Below are positions 62,267-64,000 of a stretch of 64,000 nt of DNA, in pieces; the stretch's first letter is position 1, and each line of letters begins with the position of its first letter. The DNA comes from Seohaeicola saemankumensis. Its GTDB lineage: Bacteria; Pseudomonadota; Alphaproteobacteria; Rhodobacterales; Rhodobacteraceae. The position numbers were made by a program, and so were the translations under genes. The notes below the pieces were generated by a model. It was not told the origin of the DNA. It did no database searches and saw only the letters and a program-made list of their open reading frames with translations. Location of the stretch: the NCBI RefSeq assembly GCF_020171285.1, contig NZ_JAIUZI010000017.1, positions 25,610 through 89,609 of the forward strand, given 5' to 3'.

Positions 62267-62280
62267 TTACTTGATAGTAA
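62267..62280. promoter_or_regulatory. Candidate TetR-type operator in the monooxygenase/hydrolase divergent region
   Basis: TTACT-TGAT-AGTAA, perfect 5-base arms; with flanks it matches TTTACT-N4-AGTAAA at 48027 except for one outer base. It lies about 32 bases upstream of the monooxygenase start. Confidence 0.5.
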
Positions 62281-62398
62281 ATTTTCTTTCCAGACCGGCA
62301 GCAATTTTGTGCCGTGACGGCATTTCCGCCAAATCAGGGCTTAACCTTTGGCTTTTTCTCCTGCATTCTCTGCAAAATTTCCCAAAAGGATACGCCCC

Positions 62399-63301
62399 AT
62401 GCCCAAGGCAAACATTCGCGGACTGGATATCCACTACGAAGTGACTGGCAAGCCGGACGACAAACCCATTCTTCTTATTTCCGGACTCGGCACACAGCTG
62501 ACCCGGTATTCCGACACCTTCACCGAACAGTTGGCCAGCCGCGGATTCTATGTCATCCGCATGGACAACCGCGACATCGGCCTGTCGGGCGGGTACGAAA
62601 AGGACGGCGTGCCGAGCTTTCACAAGATCATCGCCGCCCGCGTCGTCGGCGCCCGGCCGCGCGTGCCCTACACGCTCGACCACATGGCCGACGATTGCGC
62701 CGGGCTTCTCGATGCGCTCGGGATCGACAAGGCGCATGTCGCCGGCGCCTCGATGGGCGGCATGATCGGCCAGCTGCTGGCGATCCGCCACCCGGAAAAG
62801 GTCGTCTCGCTGACCTCGATCATGTCCACCACCGGCCACCCCAGCCTGCCGCGCGCCAAACCCGCCGCACAGGCGGTGCTGTCGCAACAACGCTCGGACC
62901 CGGTCAACCAGCGCGAGGCCTATCTGGACGAATCGGTGACCGCCGCCGTCACCATCGGCAGCCCCGGCTACCCCGAAGACGCCGACATGCTGCGCGCCCG
63001 CGCCGCCGCCGATCTGGACCGCGCTTTCCGCCCCTCGGGGTTTGCCCGGCAATATGCCGCGATCCTCGCCGCCCCCCACCGCCGCAACGAACTGGCCAAG
63101 CTGACGATTCCGGCGCTGGTGATCCACGGCACCGACGACCCGCTGGTCACCGTCGAAGGCGGCCGCGACACCGCAGCCAGCATTCCGGGCTGCGATCTGG
63201 TCGAAATCCCCGGCATGGGCCACAATATCCCCGAGGCGCTCTATGCCACCGTCTGCGACGCCATCCAGGGTGTCGCCGCCCGCGCCTATGCCGGGTCCTG
63301 A
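62399..63301 (+). CDS. Alpha/beta-hydrolase
   Basis: Serine hydrolase of 300 residues. The nucleophile elbow is AGASMGGMIG; the oxyanion-region start is ILLISGLGTQ; the acid is in IHGTDDPLV and the His in IPGMGHNIPEAL, giving a full triad. No signal peptide. It probably hydrolyses an ester or lactone formed by the divergent monooxygenase. AAAAGGA lies 8 bases before ATG 62399. The 3' end overlaps the convergent thioesterase gene by 16 bases. Confidence 0.87.
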   Translation: MPKANIRGLDIHYEVTGKPDDKPILLISGLGTQLTRYSDTFTEQLASRGFYVIRMDNRDIGLSGGYEKDGVPSFHKIIAARVVGARPRVPYTLDHMADDCAGLLDALGIDKAHVAGASMGGMIGQLLAIRHPEKVVSLTSIMSTTGHPSLPRAKPAAQAVLSQQRSDPVNQREAYLDESVTAAVTIGSPGYPEDADMLRARAAADLDRAFRPSGFARQYAAILAAPHRRNELAKLTIPALVIHGTDDPLVTVEGGRDTAASIPGCDLVEIPGMGHNIPEALYATVCDAIQGVAARAYAGS

Positions 63302-64000
63302 TATCCGATCTGCCGGACCAGCCCTTCCTGGGCTGTGTCCGCCACCTGCCGCCCGTCGCGGGTAAAGATCCGCCCCCGCGAAAACCCGCGCGCGCCGCCC
63401 GCCCACGGGCTGTCGGCGGCATAAAGCAGCCATTCATCCAGCCGCAGATCATCATGCAGCCAGACCGAGTGATCCAGGCTGGCACTGCGCATGTCGGGGT
63501 CCGAAAACCCCTTGCCATGCGGCATCAGCGACACCGACAACAACCCCATGTCCGAGGCAAAGGCCAGCCCCACCCGGTTGATCAGCGGATCGTCCGGCAT
63601 CTTGCCCTTGGCGCGGATCCACGCCGCGTATTGCGGCGGCTTTGGTGTGTGGTCATAGGGCGGCCGCAGAATGCAGGGCCGGATCTCGATCGGCCGGTTC
63701 ACGCTCAGGTAATGGCGCAGCCGCTCGGGCATCTTGTCCGGATAGGCTTCGGCCAGCTGCTGCTCGTTCATCAGCTCTTCGGGCGGCGGCACGTCTGGCA
63801 TTTCGGATTGATGCGACAGCCCCGGCTCGACGATCTGGAACGAGGACGACATGTTCAGGATCGGCTGCCCGCCCTGAATCGCGACAACCCGGCGGGTGTT
63901 GAAACTGCCGCCGTCGCGGTCGCGGCTGACCTGGTACAGCACCGGCTGCGCCGAGTCGCCGGCGCGAATGAAATAGGCATGCAGCGAATGCGGCATCCGC
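63286..64000 (-). CDS. tesB: Acyl-CoA thioesterase II (TesB), 5' end outside the window
   Basis: Double-hotdog acyl-CoA thioesterase. 238 residues are visible; the frame stays open to the window end, and the N-terminal about 50 residues typical of the family are missing, so the gene continues beyond base 64000. LPHSLHAYF-like start (MPHSLHAYFIRAGD), GGSFNTRRVVAIQGG and LDHSVWLHDDLRLDEWLLY (catalytic Asp region) are conserved family segments. Its end overlaps the hydrolase gene's end by 16 bases. Confidence 0.9.
   Translation of the reverse strand, partial: RMPHSLHAYFIRAGDSAQPVLYQVSRDRDGGSFNTRRVVAIQGGQPILNMSSSFQIVEPGLSHQSEMPDVPPPEELMNEQQLAEAYPDKMPERLRHYLSVNRPIEIRPCILRPPYDHTPKPPQYAAWIRAKGKMPDDPLINRVGLAFASDMGLLSVSLMPHGKGFSDPDMRSASLDHSVWLHDDLRLDEWLLYAADSPWAGGARGFSRGRIFTRDGRQVADTAQEGLVRQIGYQDPA

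Noticed and set aside
63286..63301. Overlap of hydrolase and tesB ends as a sign of misassembly
   Set aside because: Both proteins have family-typical C-termini, and short convergent overlaps are common in compact genomes.

Overview
The window is a gene-dense, GC-rich stretch of bacterial chromosome. Protein families point to an alphaproteobacterium of the Rhodobacteraceae (Roseobacter-type): a liv-type ABC transporter paired with an acyl-CoA synthetase, a pim-like beta-oxidation cluster, an hmu haem operon with a TGA-N9-TCA iron box, tripartite tricarboxylate transporters, and a 69-bp palindromic intergenic repeat that I recall from this family. There are no rRNA or tRNA genes, no CRISPR arrays, no phage genes and no insertion sequences. 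The overall theme is uptake, CoA activation, oxidation and storage of carboxylic or fatty acids.

Layout. 1-5596: the 3' part of a branched-chain-type ABC transporter operon (permease, two ATPases, acyl-CoA synthetase, binding protein), closed by a strong terminator. 5685-8915: a storage module on the minus strand (wax ester/diacylglycerol acyltransferase with a histone-like tail, a phasin, a lipase-like hydrolase) with PhaR-like CTGC-N3-GCAG sites. 9269-13606: zinc alcohol dehydrogenase, thiolase, phosphotransferase and thioesterase. 13612-16056: chemoreceptor, small membrane protein and exported DsrE-like protein. 16127-28768: a pim-like dicarboxylate/fatty acid beta-oxidation cluster (two-subunit acyl-CoA dehydrogenase, bifunctional FadB-type enzyme, SDR, three acyl-CoA synthetases, nitronate monooxygenase) with an IclR regulator. 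Palindromes of the form TTCCGC-N3-GCGGAA lie at four promoters here and may define the regulon.

29162-31825 encodes an AsmA-like protein. 31907-38011 holds the haem uptake genes hmuSTUV and a divergent TonB receptor. 38051-40888 has a membrane protein and a DEAD-box helicase. 41083-44601 has an orphan molybdenum hydroxylase large subunit and an AbrB-type membrane protein. 44606-48886 contains a DUF35/thiolase-like/enoyl-CoA hydratase/nitronate monooxygenase operon with a divergent SDR. The thiolase-like protein has Ser where the catalytic Cys belongs, so this may be a retro-aldol module.

48943-57447 is a probable seven-gene operon: iron-type alcohol dehydrogenase, acyl-CoA dehydrogenase, NDP-forming acyl-CoA synthetase, CaiB-type CoA transferase, and a tripartite tricarboxylate transporter whose tctB carries an in-frame TGA. 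A TetR regulator is divergent. 58411-64000 holds an SDR, a tandem-TetR fusion regulator, an EtaA-like Baeyer-Villiger monooxygenase, an alpha/beta hydrolase and a partial tesB. A second shared palindrome, TTTACT-N4-AGTAAA, links the 48 kb and 62 kb divergent promoters. Sequence reading supports the families. Substrates and regulators are inferred.
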